DNA from: Pseudomonas viridiflava
Lineage (GTDB): Bacteria; Pseudomonadota; Gammaproteobacteria; Pseudomonadales; Pseudomonadaceae
Assembly (NCBI RefSeq): GCF_900601905.1
Contig: NZ_UWFA01000416.1
Location: 744,001-808,000 of the forward strand
DNA length: 64,000 bases
Direction of reading: 5' to 3'
Part shown: positions 31,781-42,510 of the stretch, one piece after another
Numbering within the stretch: position 1 is the first letter of the stretch
Layout of the letters: the number at the start of each line of letters is the position of its first letter
Position numbers and translations under genes: made by a program
Notes under the pieces: generated by a model
Told to the model about the DNA's origin: nothing
Database searches by the model: none
Seen by the model: the letters and a program-made list of their open reading frames with translations, nothing else

Positions 31781-32893
31781 TCAACGCTCCAGCAATATCC
31801 GCAGCATGCGACGCAGCGGCTCGGCCGCGCCCCATAGCAACTGGTCACCCACGGTGAAGGCGCCCAGATACTGAGAGCCCATGTTCAGTTTGCGCAGACG
31901 GCCCACCGGAATGCTCATGGTGCCGGTCACAGCGGTCGGGCTGAGTTCCTGAATGCTCGCTTCGCGGTGGTTTGGCACCAGCTTGACCCAAGGGTTGTGC
32001 TGGCTGATCAACGCTTCGATATCAGCGATTGGCACGTCTTTGTTGAGCTTGATGGTCAAGGCCTGGCTGTGACAACGCATCGAACCGATCCGTACGCAAA
32101 TGCCGTCCACCGGGATCGGGCTCTTGAAGCGACCCAGGATCTTGTTGGTCTCGGCCTGGCCTTTCCACTCTTCACGGCTCTGGCCGTTCGGCAACTCTTT
32201 GTCGATCCACGGGATGAGGCTGCCCGCCAATGGCACACCGAAGTTTTCCGTCGGGAAAGCATCGCTGCGCATGGCTTCGGCGACCTTGCGGTCGATGTCC
32301 AGAATCGCGCTGGCCGGGTTGGCCAGTTCATCGGCCACGGCCGCGTGGGTCGCGCCCATCTGCTTGATCAGCTCACGCATGTTCTGCGCACCGGCGCCAG
32401 ATGCCGCCTGATACGTCATGGCGTTCATCCACTCCACCAGACCGGCCTCGAACAGACCGCCCAGGCCCATCAGCATAAGGCTGACGGTGCAGTTGCCGCC
32501 GACGTAGTTCTTGGTGCCCGCGTCCAACTGCTGATCAATGACCTTGCGGTTGACCGGGTCCAGAACGATGACCGCATCGTCCTGCATGCGCAGGCTGGAA
32601 GCAGCGTCGATCCAGTAACCCTGCCAGCCGGCTTCACGCAGCTTCGGGAACACCTCATTGGTGTAGTCGCCGCCCTGGCAGGTCAGAATCACGTCGAGGG
32701 TTTTCAGCTCGTCGATGCTGTAGGCATCCTTGAGCGGAGCCACGTCCTTACCCACGGCAGGGCCTTGGCCACCGACATTGGAGGTGGTGAAAAACACCGG
32801 CTCGATCAGATCAAAATCCTGCTCTTCCAGCATCCGCTGCATGAGCACGGAACCGACCATTCCACGCCAACCGATCAGACCTACACGTTTCAT
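31781..32893 (-). CDS. asd: Aspartate-semialdehyde dehydrogenase
   Basis: Reduces aspartyl phosphate to aspartate semialdehyde for Lys/diaminopimelate, Met and Thr synthesis. The 370 residues begin [20 protein letters not shown] (NADP fold). The active-site cysteine is in [17 protein letters not shown] (about 136) and the catalytic His lies in [16 protein letters not shown]. Length matches the gammaproteobacterial type. It follows leuB on the same strand. Confidence 0.96.
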   Translation of the reverse strand: MKRVGLIGWRGMVGSVLMQRMLEEQDFDLIEPVFFTTSNVGGQGPAVGKDVAPLKDAYSIDELKTLDVILTCQGGDYTNEVFPKLREAGWQGYWIDAASSLRMQDDAVIVLDPVNRKVIDQQLDAGTKNYVGGNCTVSLMLMGLGGLFEAGLVEWMNAMTYQAASGAGAQNMRELIKQMGATHAAVADELANPASAILDIDRKVAEAMRSDAFPTENFGVPLAGSLIPWIDKELPNGQSREEWKGQAETNKILGRFKSPIPVDGICVRIGSMRCHSQALTIKLNKDVPIADIEALISQHNPWVKLVPNHREASIQELSPTAVTGTMSIPVGRLRKLNMGSQYLGAFTVGDQLLWGAAEPLRRMLRILLER

Positions 32894-32961
32894 CGCAACT
32901 ACACCTTGTTTAAAAAGTGGGCCGCCAGTTTCGGAGTCGAATGCCTGGCGGGCCCGAGATA

Positions 32962-34044
32962 TTACAGATTGCGCAGCGCGGCGACTACTGCGTCACCCAT
33001 TTCCTGCGTACCGACCCTGGCATTGCCTGCCGACCAGATGTCACCCGTGCGCAAGCCTTGATCCAGCACCAGGCTGACCGCCTTTTCGATGGCATCCGCG
33101 GCATCGGTCAGGTTGAAGCTGTAACGCAGCATCATCGATACCGACAGGATGGTCGCCAGCGGATTGGCAATGCCCTGCCCCGCGATGTCCGGTGCAGAAC
33201 CGTGGCAGGGCTCGTACATGCCTTTATTGTTGGCATCGAGCGACGCCGACGGCAGCATGCCGATGGAGCCGGTGAGCATCGACGCTTCATCGGAAAGAAT
33301 GTCACCAAACATGTTGTCGGTGACGATCACGTCGAACTGCTTGGGCGCACGGACCAGTTGCATGGCGGCGTTGTCGACATACATCTGGCTCAGTTCGACA
33401 TCCGGGTAGTCCTTGGCCACTTCCTCGACCACTTCACGCCACAGCTGGCTGGAGGCCAGAACGTTGGCTTTGTCGACCGAGCAGAGCTTCTTGCCACGCA
33501 CGCGGGCCATGTCGAAACCGACCCGGGCGATGCGGCGGATTTCGCTTTCGCTGTACGGCAGCGTGTCGTAAGCCTGACGCTCGCCATTTTCCAGGGTCTG
33601 GCTGCCACGCGGGGCGCCGAAATAAATACCGCCGGTCAGCTCGCGAACGATCAGGATGTCCAGACCCGCAACGATTTCCGGCTTGAGGCTAGAAGCGTCT
33701 GCCAGCTGCGGGTAAAGAATCGCCGGACGCAGGTTGCCGAACAGGCCCAGTTGCGCACGGATTTTCAGCAGACCGCGCTCAGGTCGAATGTCACGCTCGA
33801 TCGCGTCCCACTTCGGCCCGCCAACGGCGCCCAGCAGAACTGCGTCAGCGGCGCGGGCGCGGTCCAGGGTCTCATCAGCCAGCGGTACGCCATGCTTGTC
33901 GATGGCCGCACCGCCGATCACGTCGTGGCTCAGCTCGAAGCCCAGTTGATACTTCTCGTTGGCCAGCTCCAGAACCTTGACCGCTTCGGTCATGATTTCC
34001 GGACCAATACCATCACCGGGGAGAATCAGAATCTGCTTGCTCAT
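32962..34044 (-). CDS. leuB: 3-Isopropylmalate dehydrogenase
   Basis: Oxidative decarboxylation step of leucine synthesis (NAD+). The 360 residues begin [47 protein letters not shown] and [21 protein letters not shown] are the metal and NAD-binding signatures. The ATG has GAGGAT three to four bases upstream. It belongs to the leuC-leuD-methyltransferase-leuB-asd run. Confidence 0.97.
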   Translation of the reverse strand: MSKQILILPGDGIGPEIMTEAVKVLELANEKYQLGFELSHDVIGGAAIDKHGVPLADETLDRARAADAVLLGAVGGPKWDAIERDIRPERGLLKIRAQLGLFGNLRPAILYPQLADASSLKPEIVAGLDILIVRELTGGIYFGAPRGSQTLENGERQAYDTLPYSESEIRRIARVGFDMARVRGKKLCSVDKANVLASSQLWREVVEEVAKDYPDVELSQMYVDNAAMQLVRAPKQFDVIVTDNMFGDILSDEASMLTGSIGMLPSASLDANNKGMYEPCHGSAPDIAGQGIANPLATILSVSMMLRYSFNLTDAADAIEKAVSLVLDQGLRTGDIWSAGNARVGTQEMGDAVVAALRNL

Positions 34045-34095
34045 AACATCCTCAATTTTGTTGTAACGGCGCTGTTATGCAGCACCGACTGGAAT

Positions 34096-34857
34096 CTAAC
34101 GCTCGGCCCACAGCACCAGCACATCCGTACTGAAGGAGCCGTCAGCGGTAATCTCGAAATATTCGCGCACTTCAGCGCCCATGGCCTGCTGCAATTCCCG
34201 AATGGCTAAGCGTAACGGCTGCGGGGTGCGCATGCGCTCCACCCACGAGCTGTATTCCAGGTGCAGACGCTGACGGCTGTGGCTGCGGGTGAACAACCCG
34301 GCTTCACTGACCTGGCGCAACCATTCGCCAGCCGAGTAATCGCGCACATGACTGGTATCGCGCAGCACTTCCACGCTTTGCAGGTAAGTGTCGAGCAGCG
34401 GGCTGCCCGGCGACATCACATCAATGAACGCTGCGACACCGCCCGGTTTCAGGACCCGACGCACTTCACGCAAGGCCACCCCCAGATCGCTCCAGTGGTG
34501 AGCCGAATAACGACTGAACACGAAGTCGAACTCGCCATCCGCGAACGGCAAACGCTCCGCCGGGCCGCAGACGGTACTGACATTTGCCAGCCCGCGTTCG
34601 CTGGCTGCAGCGGCGACCACATCGAGCATCTGCTGCGAGAGGTCGTACGCTACCACTTCAGCCACTGCCGGGGCGACATGGAAACTCACGTGTCCGGCAC
34701 CACACCCCAGATCCAGCACCCGCGCATCACCACGCCCCGCCACTTCGGCCTGTAGCAGCGCAAACTCAGTGCCTTGGGCGTGCACGGCACTGCTCAGATA
34801 GGCTGCTGCCTGGTCACCGAATTGACGTTGTACGACTTGAGTGTGGGCGGTGGTCAT
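34096..34857 (-). CDS. Class I SAM-dependent methyltransferase
   Basis: The 253 residues contain motif I VLDLGCGAGHVSFHVAP (about 47-63), an acidic strand (VVAYDLSQQML), and post-motif FDFVFSRYSAHHWSDL with EVRRVLKPGGVAAFIDV. This is UbiE/Methyltransf_11 type. ATG at 34857 (MTTAHTQVVQRQFG) is used; the longer frame runs through a REP and is rejected. Found between leuD and leuB in pseudomonads; its substrate is not evident. Confidence 0.9.
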   Translation of the reverse strand: MTTAHTQVVQRQFGDQAAAYLSSAVHAQGTEFALLQAEVAGRGDARVLDLGCGAGHVSFHVAPAVAEVVAYDLSQQMLDVVAAAASERGLANVSTVCGPAERLPFADGEFDFVFSRYSAHHWSDLGVALREVRRVLKPGGVAAFIDVMSPGSPLLDTYLQSVEVLRDTSHVRDYSAGEWLRQVSEAGLFTRSHSRQRLHLEYSSWVERMRTPQPLRLAIRELQQAMGAEVREYFEITADGSFSTDVLVLWAER

Positions 34858-34887
34858 TGGATTCTCTCTTGCGAATATACGGGGGCC

Positions 34888-34980
34888 CCTGTGGGAGCGG
34901 TGCTTGCTCGCGATAAGTACAGCGCGATTCCAAAGCGAACCGCGCCCAGCCTTATCGCGGGCAAGCACCGCTCCCACAGG
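34888..34980. repeat. REP pair inside the leu gene run
   Basis: CCTGTGGGAGCGGTGCTTGC and an inverted GCAAGCACCGCTCCCACAGG lie between leuD and the methyltransferase. Almost the same sequence as the dgo REP. Confidence 0.88.
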
Positions 34981-35000
34981 CGCTATGCGATCTGTCTGTC

Positions 35001-35642
35001 TCAGCCGCGAAACAACCACGGCTGGCTGGCGCGATGCCTGGTTTCGAACGCAGCAATCGCCACGTCGTCCTTGAGTGTCAGACCGATGTCGTCCAGACCT
35101 TCGAGCAGGCAGTGCTTGCGGAAGGCATCGACTTCAAAGCTCAACTGCTTGCCGTCAGGACGGGTCACGGTCTGAGCCGCAAGGTCGATGCTCAGTTGGT
35201 AACCTTCAGTGGCCTGAACCTGCTGGAACAGTTCATCAACCTCCGACTCAGCCAGAATGATCGGCAACAGGCCATTCTTGAAGCTGTTGTTGAAGAAGAT
35301 ATCGGCATAGCTGGACGCGATGATCGCGCAGAAACCGTATTCTTCCAGGGCCCATGGGGCGTGCTCGCGGCTCGAACCGCAGCCGAAGTTTTCCCGGGCC
35401 AGCAACACGCTGGCACCTTGATAGCGGGCATCGTTGAGCACGAAATCCGGGTTCAGCGGGCGCTTGGAGTTGTCCTGATACGGCTGCCCGACATCCAGAT
35501 AACGCCACTCGTCGAACAGGTTCGGGCCAAAGCCGGTGCGCTTGATCGACTTGAGAAACTGCTTGGGAATGATCTGATCGGTGTCAACGTTGGCACGATC
35601 CAGAGGAGCCACAAGGCCGGTGTGCTGAGTAAAGGCTTTCAT
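35001..35642 (-). CDS. leuD: 3-Isopropylmalate dehydratase small subunit
   Basis: Swivel domain subunit that pairs with LeuC. The 213 residues begin [29 protein letters not shown] in concept, with the substrate-recognition loop [18 protein letters not shown] near 80-97. It lies 10 bases after the leuC stop, so it is co-transcribed. Confidence 0.96.
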   Translation of the reverse strand: MKAFTQHTGLVAPLDRANVDTDQIIPKQFLKSIKRTGFGPNLFDEWRYLDVGQPYQDNSKRPLNPDFVLNDARYQGASVLLARENFGCGSSREHAPWALEEYGFCAIIASSYADIFFNNSFKNGLLPIILAESEVDELFQQVQATEGYQLSIDLAAQTVTRPDGKQLSFEVDAFRKHCLLEGLDDIGLTLKDDVAIAAFETRHRASQPWLFRG

Positions 35643-35652
35643 ACTGGGCTCC

Positions 35653-37077
35653 TTAGTGCTGAATCAATTCGCGAACATCGATGAAACGACCGTTGACCGC
35701 CGCCGCCGCTGCCATGGCCGGGCTGACCAGATGGGTACGACCACCGGCGCCCTGACGACCTTCGAAATTGCGGTTGGAAGTCGAGGCGCAATGCTCGCCA
35801 CTTTCCAGGCGGTCCGGGTTCATCGCCAGACACATCGAGCAACCTGGCTCGCGCCATTCGAAACCGGCTTCCAGGAAAATCTTGTCCAGCCCTTCGCGTT
35901 CCGCCTGGGCTTTGACCAGACCGGAACCCGGCACGACGATCGCCTGTTTGATCGTCGAGGCCACTTTACGGCCTTTGGCGATTTCAGCCGCAGCGCGCAG
36001 GTCTTCGATGCGCGAGTTGGTGCAGGAGCCGATAAACACCCGGTCCAGCTGGATGTCAGTGATCGCCTGATTGGCTTTGAGGCCCATGTATTTCAACGCG
36101 CGCTCAATGGAGCCTCGCTTGACCAGATCCATTTCACGGGCCGGATCAGGAACATTCTGATCAACGGCAAGGACCATTTCCGGGGACGTGCCCCAGCTGA
36201 CTTGTGGCTTGATCTGTGTGGCATCAAGCTCAACCACGGTATCGAAATGCGCATCGGCGTCGGACACCAGGTCTTTCCAGGCTTCAACGGCCAATTTCCA
36301 TTGCTCTCCTTTGGGTGCGAAAGGACGGCCTTCGACGTAGGCAATGGTCTTCTCATCAGTAGCCACCAGACCGACGCGAGCCCCCGCCTCGATGGACATG
36401 TTGCAGATGGTCATGCGGCCTTCGACCGACAGGTCGCGAATCGCGCTGCCAGCGAACTCCATGGCGTGACCATTACCGCCTGCAGTGCCGATCTTGCCGA
36501 TCACCGCCAGGACAATATCTTTGGCAGTGACGCCGACCGGCAACTGGCCCTCGACCGACACCAGCATGTTTTTCATTTTCTTGGCGACCAGGCACTGAGT
36601 GGCGAGCACATGCTCAACCTCGGAAGTGCCGATGCCGTGGGCCAGTGCGCCAAATGCGCCGTGGGTCGAGGTGTGCGAGTCACCGCAGACCACCGTCATC
36701 CCCGGCAAGGTCGCGCCCTGCTCCGGGCTGATCACGTGAACGATGCCCTGACGCACGTCGTTCATCTTGAATTCGGTAATGCCGTATTCGTCACAGTTGT
36801 CGTCCAGGGTCTGGACCTGCAAACGCGACACCTGGTCGGCAATGGCTTCAATTCCGCCTTTGCGCTCAGGGGTGGTCGGCACGTTGTGGTCCGGGGTCGC
36901 GATGTTGGCGTCGATGCGCCACGGTTTCCGACCGGCCAGACGCAGACCTTCAAAGGCTTGCGGCGAAGTCACTTCATGAATGATGTGACGGTCGATGTAG
37001 ATCAGCGACGAACCATCGTCGCGCTTTTTGACTTCATGGGCATCCCAGAGCTTGTCGTACAGCGTTTTGCCGGCCAT
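35653..37077 (-). CDS. leuC: 3-Isopropylmalate dehydratase large subunit
   Basis: Aconitase-family enzyme that isomerises 2- to 3-isopropylmalate. The 474 residues begin [16 protein letters not shown]. The 4Fe-4S ligands are Cys in [18 protein letters not shown] and in [31 protein letters not shown] is the family signature. First gene of the leu run, divergent from a LysR gene. Confidence 0.97.
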   Translation of the reverse strand: MAGKTLYDKLWDAHEVKKRDDGSSLIYIDRHIIHEVTSPQAFEGLRLAGRKPWRIDANIATPDHNVPTTPERKGGIEAIADQVSRLQVQTLDDNCDEYGITEFKMNDVRQGIVHVISPEQGATLPGMTVVCGDSHTSTHGAFGALAHGIGTSEVEHVLATQCLVAKKMKNMLVSVEGQLPVGVTAKDIVLAVIGKIGTAGGNGHAMEFAGSAIRDLSVEGRMTICNMSIEAGARVGLVATDEKTIAYVEGRPFAPKGEQWKLAVEAWKDLVSDADAHFDTVVELDATQIKPQVSWGTSPEMVLAVDQNVPDPAREMDLVKRGSIERALKYMGLKANQAITDIQLDRVFIGSCTNSRIEDLRAAAEIAKGRKVASTIKQAIVVPGSGLVKAQAEREGLDKIFLEAGFEWREPGCSMCLAMNPDRLESGEHCASTSNRNFEGRQGAGGRTHLVSPAMAAAAAVNGRFIDVRELIQH

Positions 37078-37185
37078 CAGCGAATCCTCATCAGCGTGCT
37101 TCTATCATTCTATGCCCCGGGTCTGGACTGATGACCCTTTGGCTTGTGAGGCAATGCTATGGAATATGCTTAAATAACTCAAATT

Positions 37186-37198
37186 CATAATTTTTATG
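37186..37198. promoter_or_regulatory. Palindrome in the leuC-LysR divergent gap
   Basis: CATAA-TTT-TTATG is a perfect 13-base inverted repeat in an AT-rich stretch 27 bases before the LysR ATG. It is a candidate autoregulatory site for that regulator. Position supports this; binding is inferred. Confidence 0.4.
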
Positions 37199-37224
37199 CT
37201 TTGGATAACCAACTGGAATCTCAA

Positions 37225-38103
37225 ATGGATCTGGCCAACCTCAATGCTTTTATTGCCATTGCCGAAACGGGCAGTTTTTCCGGGGCCGGCGAGCACCTGC
37301 ACCTGACCCAACCCGCGATCAGCAAGCGTATCGCCGGGCTGGAGCAACAACTCAACGTACGGCTCTTCGACCGGTTAGGGCGGGAAGTCAGCCTCACCGA
37401 AGCCGGCCGTGCGCTGCTGCCCAGGGCGTATCAGATTCTCAATGTGCTGGATGACACCCGACGGGCGTTGACCAACCTGACCGGAGAAGTGACCGGCCGC
37501 CTGACCCTGGCGACCAGCCATCACATCGGCCTGCACCGCCTGCCGCCGCTGCTCAGGGAGTTCACTCGGCGCTTTCCGCAGGTCGCCCTGGATATCCAGT
37601 TTCTGGATTCCGAAGTCGCTTATGAGGAAATTCTCCATGGCCGCGCCGAGCTGGCGGTTATCACCCTGGCCCCGGCCCCCCATACGCTGGTCAAGGCCAT
37701 CACGGTCTGGGACGACCCGCTGGATTTTGTCGCGGCCCCGGAACACCCGCTGGCCAACAGCGGGCCGGTGACACTGGAAGATATCGTGCGTTACCCCGCC
37801 GTCTTCCCCGGCAATAACACGTTTACTCACCATATCGTCAGCGGTTTATGCGAAGCCCAGGGCCTGAAGCCCGATATCGCCATGAGCACCAACTACCTGG
37901 AAACCATAAAGATGATGGTTTCCATCGGCCTCGCCTGGAGTGTTCTGCCGCGAACCATGCTGGACGAACAGGTGGCGCGCATTCCATTACCGGGCGTACA
38001 GCTCACTCGTCAGCTAGGCTACATCCTGCATACCGAGCGCACGCTGTCCAATGCTGCACGGGCATTCATGGCGCTGCTGGATGCGCAGGCCACCAAGGCC
38101 TGA
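37225..38103 (+). CDS. LysR-family regulator divergent from leuC
   Basis: The 292 residues have the LysR winged helix (MDLANLNAFIAIAETGSFSG, LHLTQPAISKRIAGLEQQLN) and a C-terminal effector domain (about 90-290). ATG 37225 is chosen over an upstream in-frame TTG at 37201. It sits back-to-back with leuC, so control of leuCD and itself is likely; the co-inducer may be a leucine-pathway intermediate (inference). Confidence 0.9.
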   Translation: MDLANLNAFIAIAETGSFSGAGEHLHLTQPAISKRIAGLEQQLNVRLFDRLGREVSLTEAGRALLPRAYQILNVLDDTRRALTNLTGEVTGRLTLATSHHIGLHRLPPLLREFTRRFPQVALDIQFLDSEVAYEEILHGRAELAVITLAPAPHTLVKAITVWDDPLDFVAAPEHPLANSGPVTLEDIVRYPAVFPGNNTFTHHIVSGLCEAQGLKPDIAMSTNYLETIKMMVSIGLAWSVLPRTMLDEQVARIPLPGVQLTRQLGYILHTERTLSNAARAFMALLDAQATKA

Positions 38104-38166
38104 AACCGTTGTTCAATAGCTGAAGATCGTATTACTGCCTTTAATGGATTCCAGGCGAGTGATCCC

Positions 38167-40278
38167 ATGCCCATATCTGCTGATAGCCCGGCCCTCCAGT
38201 CGACCTTACGGCCTGGAGAGTTGGAGAAACGCTTTGCAACGCTTTACCACCAGAGCCCCGATGTAGTGATCCTGTCGCGACTGGAGGATGGGACGATCTG
38301 CGAGGTCAATCGTCAGTTCGAATTGCTGCTGGGCTGGACGGCTGACCAGGCAATCGGACGAACGGGCTTCGAACTGGGCCTGTGGATTGACCCCGGACGT
38401 CGTCAGGAACTGATCGCCAGGGTGCTGGCCAACCAGGAACCGGTGCGGTTCGACGTGCAACTGCGGACTCGCGCGGGTCATCTGATCGAGGGCACCTTCA
38501 ACGCAACCAAAATCGAGCTGGAACAGCGCCTGTATCTGCTCAGCACTTTCCTGGACAACAGTGCCCGTCTGAGCGCCGAACGCGCCCTCAAGGCCAGTGA
38601 AGAGAAATTCGCCAAGGCGTTTCACTCAAGTCCCGATGCCATCACCATCACTGAACGCGACACCGGGCGTTACCTGGAGATCAATAATGGCTTTTGTCGC
38701 CTCACCGGGTTTACCCACGAAGAGGTAATCGGTCACACGGTTTATGAACTGGGGATGTGGACCGACCTGGAACAGCGCCGCCAGCTGATCCTCGACCTGG
38801 AAACCCATGGCCGCGTCGTTCACCGGGAATTGACCGGCCGACATAAGTCCGGCGCGCACATCACGCTGGACGTATCCGTTGAGGCAATCATCCTCAATGA
38901 GGTCGAATGCCTGCTGATGAACGCCCGGGACATCAGCGAACTCAAAAGCGCGCAGAAGCAGGTCCAGCACCTGGCCTACCACGACTCGCTGACCAACCTT
39001 CCCAACCGCGCATTGCTGATGGATCGCCTCAGCCAGCAGATAGCCTTGCTGCAGCGGCACGACCTGCGCGGCGCTTTGTTGTTCATGGACCTGGACCACT
39101 TCAAACACATCAATGACTCGCTGGGCCATCCGGTGGGCGACAGCGTGCTGAAAATGGTCACGGCGCGCCTGGAAGCCAGCGTCCGCCTGGAAGACACCGT
39201 GGCGCGTCTGGGTGGCGACGAGTTCGTGGTGCTGATCAGCGGCCTGGAAGGCAGCCGCCAGGCCGTCATCGATCAGGTCATGGAACTGTCCGACATGTTG
39301 CGCGCGTTGCTGGCCCAGCCCATGTTTCTCGACGGCCAACGCCTGCAAATCACCCCAAGCATCGGCATTGCACTGATTCCCGATCACGGCTGCACCAGCG
39401 CCGACCTGCTCAAACGTGCGGATATTGCCCTATACCGGGCGAAGGACTCGGGCCGCAACACCACGCAGTTGTTTCACGATTCCATGCAAAAGGCTGCCAG
39501 CGAACGCCTGCGCCTGGAAAATGATCTGCGGCTGGCACTGGCCCGGGGCGAGTTCAGCCTGTGCTATCAGCCCCAGGTGAATGCCTGCGGCAACCGTATC
39601 ATCGGTGCCGAAGCGCTTTTACGCTGGGAACATCCCGAAACCGGCAATCTGCCGCCCAGCCAGTTCATTCAGGTACTGGAAGAAAGCGGGATGATTGTAG
39701 AAGTCGGTACCTGGATCCTGGAAGAAGCCTGTCGGGCAGCAGGCAAGCTGCTGCGTGACGGGCTGATCAACCCGCAGCACTTCAGCCTGTGCGTCAATAT
39801 CAGTCCACGCCAATTCCGCCAGAACGACTTTGCCGAAAGGGTCAAACACAACCTGCGGCTCAACAACCTGCCCAGCCACGTACTCAAGCTGGAGATTACC
39901 GAAGGCATTGTCATACAGAATCTGGAAGACACCATCGCCAAAATGACCTGCCTCAAAGAGCTCGGCGTGAGCTTTGCGATGGATGACTTCGGCACCGGAT
40001 ATTCGTCCCTGACTTACCTGAAACGCTTGCCCGTGGACACGCTGAAAATTGATCAGTCGTTCATCCGCGACGCGACAACCGACCCTAACGATGCGGAAAT
40101 TATCCGGGCTATTGTGGCCATGGCGCAGAGCTTGAATCTGATGGTGATTGCGGAGGGGGTGGAAACGCCGCAGCAGCTTGAGTTTTTGCAGGAGATCGGC
40201 TGCCATTTGTATCAGGGGTATCTGTTCAGCGAGCCACGGGAGCTGAGGGCGTTTGAAGCAATGTTGGCTGCGGGGTGA
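38167..40278 (+). CDS. PAS-PAS-GGDEF-EAL c-di-GMP enzyme
   Basis: The 703 residues carry two PAS domains (about 20-140 and 145-265: FHSSPDAITITERDTGRYLEINN and its first copy). A GGDEF domain (about 275-440) has intact RLGGDEFV and an upstream RxxD I-site (RLED five residues before). An EAL domain (about 450-700) has GAEALLRW, LEITEGI, DDFGTGYSSL, KIDQSFI and AEGVET. All catalytic residues look present, so it may both make and break c-di-GMP. No membrane segment is seen, so it is cytoplasmic. Signal unknown. Confidence 0.92.
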   Translation: MPISADSPALQSTLRPGELEKRFATLYHQSPDVVILSRLEDGTICEVNRQFELLLGWTADQAIGRTGFELGLWIDPGRRQELIARVLANQEPVRFDVQLRTRAGHLIEGTFNATKIELEQRLYLLSTFLDNSARLSAERALKASEEKFAKAFHSSPDAITITERDTGRYLEINNGFCRLTGFTHEEVIGHTVYELGMWTDLEQRRQLILDLETHGRVVHRELTGRHKSGAHITLDVSVEAIILNEVECLLMNARDISELKSAQKQVQHLAYHDSLTNLPNRALLMDRLSQQIALLQRHDLRGALLFMDLDHFKHINDSLGHPVGDSVLKMVTARLEASVRLEDTVARLGGDEFVVLISGLEGSRQAVIDQVMELSDMLRALLAQPMFLDGQRLQITPSIGIALIPDHGCTSADLLKRADIALYRAKDSGRNTTQLFHDSMQKAASERLRLENDLRLALARGEFSLCYQPQVNACGNRIIGAEALLRWEHPETGNLPPSQFIQVLEESGMIVEVGTWILEEACRAAGKLLRDGLINPQHFSLCVNISPRQFRQNDFAERVKHNLRLNNLPSHVLKLEITEGIVIQNLEDTIAKMTCLKELGVSFAMDDFGTGYSSLTYLKRLPVDTLKIDQSFIRDATTDPNDAEIIRAIVAMAQSLNLMVIAEGVETPQQLEFLQEIGCHLYQGYLFSEPRELRAFEAMLAAG

Positions 40279-40287
40279 AGTCCTGAT

Positions 40288-40370
40288 AGAGCTCGCTCGC
40301 GAAGGGGACGGTACCTACGACACATCACCGTTAGCCTGACATCGCTTTCGCGAGCAAGCTCGCTCCTACC
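40288..40370. repeat. REP pair downstream of the GGDEF-EAL gene
   Basis: GAGCTCGCTCGCGAAGGGG and inverted TTCGCGAGCAAGCTCGCTCC lie between convergent genes, with about 40 bases between the arms. Confidence 0.75.
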
Positions 40371-40379
40371 AACACAGTC

Positions 40380-41330
40380 TCAGTCAGCCGCTGGCCCCAG
40401 CAATCTCCCGATGCGATCGCAATCGGTCTCACGCCTCAAGGTATCGAACAGCACCGTGGCTTCCGGGTAGCTTTTGGTCAGCAGGGCCAACCATTGCTTG
40501 AGGCGGCCTGGCGCCTGGATCAGCGTCATCTTGATCAGGCACTGCTGCCAGAAGGTGCGCAGGATCGGTTGCAGCTCGGCCCAGGTCATGGGCACCACCT
40601 CTTCGCCCTTCTGCGCGGCGGCGATCTGTCGGGCCAGGTCGGGCCGTGCGACGAGCCCACGGCCGATCATGATGTCCCGGGCACCACAGATTTCCCGACA
40701 GCGCCGCCAGTCGTCAACGGTCCAGATCTCGCCATTGGCAACCACCGGAACCTTGACCACTTCCTGGATGCGCGCAATCCATTCCCAATGGGCAGGCGGC
40801 TTGTAACCATCGACTTTGGTTCGGGCGTGCACCACGATTTGCTCGGCGCCGCCGTCGGCCAGGGCGCGGGCGCAGTCCAGTGCGCCATCGGTGTTTTCAT
40901 AACCCAGGCGCATTTTCGCAGTCACCGGAATGTGCCTGGGCACTGCCCTGCGCACCTGGCTCAGAATGGAATGCAGCAATTCAGGCTCTTTGAGCAGAAT
41001 GGCGCCGCCACGAGAGCGGTTGACGGTCTTGGCCGGGCAACCGAAGTTGAGGTCCAGCACCGGTGCGCCCAGTTCACAGGCATAGGCAGCGTTTTCCGCC
41101 AGGCATACGGGATCTGATCCGAGCAATTGCAAGCGCAGCGGCGTACCCGCATCGGTTTTGGCGCCCTTGTGGAACTCTGACGCGTATTTGTAGAAGTAAT
41201 GAGCCGGCATCAGCCGCTCGGACACGCGGATGAATTCGGTCACGCACCAGTCAATGCCACCGACTTTTGTCAGGGCATCGCGCAGGATGTCGTCAACCAG
41301 ACCCTCCATGGGCGCCAGAGCAATTTGCAT
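40380..41330 (-). CDS. dusC: tRNA-dihydrouridine(16) synthase DusC
   Basis: FMN enzyme that reduces U16 in tRNA. The 316 residues begin [20 protein letters not shown]. The catalytic cysteine is in [17 protein letters not shown] (about 98), followed by [30 protein letters not shown] and the FMN phosphate region [13 protein letters not shown]. The C-terminal helical domain fits DusC rather than DusA or DusB. Confidence 0.93.
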   Translation of the reverse strand: MQIALAPMEGLVDDILRDALTKVGGIDWCVTEFIRVSERLMPAHYFYKYASEFHKGAKTDAGTPLRLQLLGSDPVCLAENAAYACELGAPVLDLNFGCPAKTVNRSRGGAILLKEPELLHSILSQVRRAVPRHIPVTAKMRLGYENTDGALDCARALADGGAEQIVVHARTKVDGYKPPAHWEWIARIQEVVKVPVVANGEIWTVDDWRRCREICGARDIMIGRGLVARPDLARQIAAAQKGEEVVPMTWAELQPILRTFWQQCLIKMTLIQAPGRLKQWLALLTKSYPEATVLFDTLRRETDCDRIGRLLGPAAD

Positions 41331-41359
41331 GGATCACACTCGAAAAAAAGTCCGGCAGT

Positions 41360-41821
41360 TTACGGTGCGATGGCCGGATTGGAAACCAGCGGATCGAGCA
41401 TCACCGCGCCATAGCCGTCGACAAATTCCGCAGGCATGCGCTTGGGCTTGCCGCTGGACAGCTCGATGCAGACAAAGGTGGTTTGCGCACGCAGCAAGGT
41501 CAGGCCATCGCTGGGGCGCTTGAGTTGAAAGCGTCGGGTCATTTTCAGGCGACGATCCCAGTCGACGATCCAGGTTGCCAGTTGCAGCTCGTCGTCTTCA
41601 TAGGCGCTGGCCAGGTAGTCGATTTCATGACGCACCACTGCCATGGCCCGGTCCAGGCGACGATATTCGCTGAGGTCCAGGCCCAGCTGTTGCGAGTGAC
41701 GCCACGCGCAGCGTTCGAGCCAGGTCACGTAGACCGCGTTGTTGGCGTGGCCCAGGCCGTCAATATCGTCTGCCTTTACATTGAGGTCGATTACAAACGG
41801 CGTTGCCAGATCCCAGACCAT
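41360..41821 (-). CDS. Hotdog acyl-CoA thioesterase (YbgC/4HBT type)
   Basis: The 153 residues show the hotdog signature DIDGLGHANNAVYVTWLERC (about 16-35), then a beta-sheet run. ATG 41821 has AAGGGA nine bases upstream; a longer in-frame reading crosses a REP and is rejected. It probably hydrolyses acyl-CoA in the cytoplasm; the substrate is unknown. Confidence 0.85.
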   Translation of the reverse strand: MVWDLATPFVIDLNVKADDIDGLGHANNAVYVTWLERCAWRHSQQLGLDLSEYRRLDRAMAVVRHEIDYLASAYEDDELQLATWIVDWDRRLKMTRRFQLKRPSDGLTLLRAQTTFVCIELSSGKPKRMPAEFVDGYGAVMLDPLVSNPAIAP

Positions 41822-41881
41822 GTTCTTTCCCTTGAGGTTCGACTGTTCACGCGGGGCAGTGTAACCAGCATTGTCGCCAAT

Positions 41882-41958
41882 CTGTAGGAGCTGCCGAAGG
41901 CTGCGAACCGGTTTTACCAGGCACACCGCTTTCGCAGCCTTCGGCAGCTCCTGCAGGG
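41882..41958. repeat. REP pair (TGTAGGAGCTGCCGAAGGCTGCGA type)
   Basis: CTGTAGGAGCTGCCGAAGG and inverted CCTTCGGCAGCTCCTGCAG flank about 30 bases. The core differs from the GGGAGCGG REPs, so it is a second REP family. Confidence 0.85.
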
Positions 41959-41970
41959 CCGGTATCCATT

Positions 41971-42510
41971 TCAGATCACTGCGGACTTGGCTGCCCGCAA
42001 TACGCGATCAGACAGGTCGCTGTCGCCCAGTGCACGGGCCAGGGCCAGGCCGCCGACCATCAGGGCGAAATCCGCCAACACCTTGTCCGCATCCTCGGGG
42101 CTGCCCGAGAGCTGCGCGACCATCAGTTCAAGATGCTCCTCCAGAACCTTTTGAAAACTACCCGGCAAGCGAGCCATGTCGCCAACCGTCGAGGGCAACG
42201 GGCAAGCCTGATCGGTAGCATCGCGATGTTTACGCGACAAATAGAATGCGGCCACCAGGGCTCGCCGCTCTTGTGCCGGCAATTGCTCATCAAGCTGTAT
42301 CACCGAGGAACGCCGCTGGCTCAGCAGCCTTTCGAACGCCTCCAGCATCAGCGCCTCCTTGCTCTGGAAGTGAGCATAGAAGCCACCCACGGTGAGCCCT
42401 GCGGCGCCCATGATTTCGTGGACGCTAGGCTGTTCAGGGCCCCGGCTGATCAAGGCAGCACTGGCAGCACCGAGGATTCGTTCGCGGGTTCTGGTTTTCT
42501 TGTCTTGCAT
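41971..42510 (-). CDS. TetR-family regulator
   Basis: The 179 residues begin MQDKKTRTRERILGAASAAL. The HTH is at about 25-50 (VHEIMGAAGLTVGGFYAHFQSK), and the C-terminal part resembles TetR_C of the FabR/NemR-like group. ATG 42510 has GGAGG five bases upstream. No divergent partner is adjacent; target unknown. Confidence 0.88.
   Translation of the reverse strand: MQDKKTRTRERILGAASAALISRGPEQPSVHEIMGAAGLTVGGFYAHFQSKEALMLEAFERLLSQRRSSVIQLDEQLPAQERRALVAAFYLSRKHRDATDQACPLPSTVGDMARLPGSFQKVLEEHLELMVAQLSGSPEDADKVLADFALMVGGLALARALGDSDLSDRVLRAAKSAVI

Noticed and set aside
34858-35019. N-terminal extension of the methyltransferase
   Set aside because: The extension is a translated REP (GAVLARDK-like peptide), also found in other frames at other REPs; the true start is the ATG at 34857.
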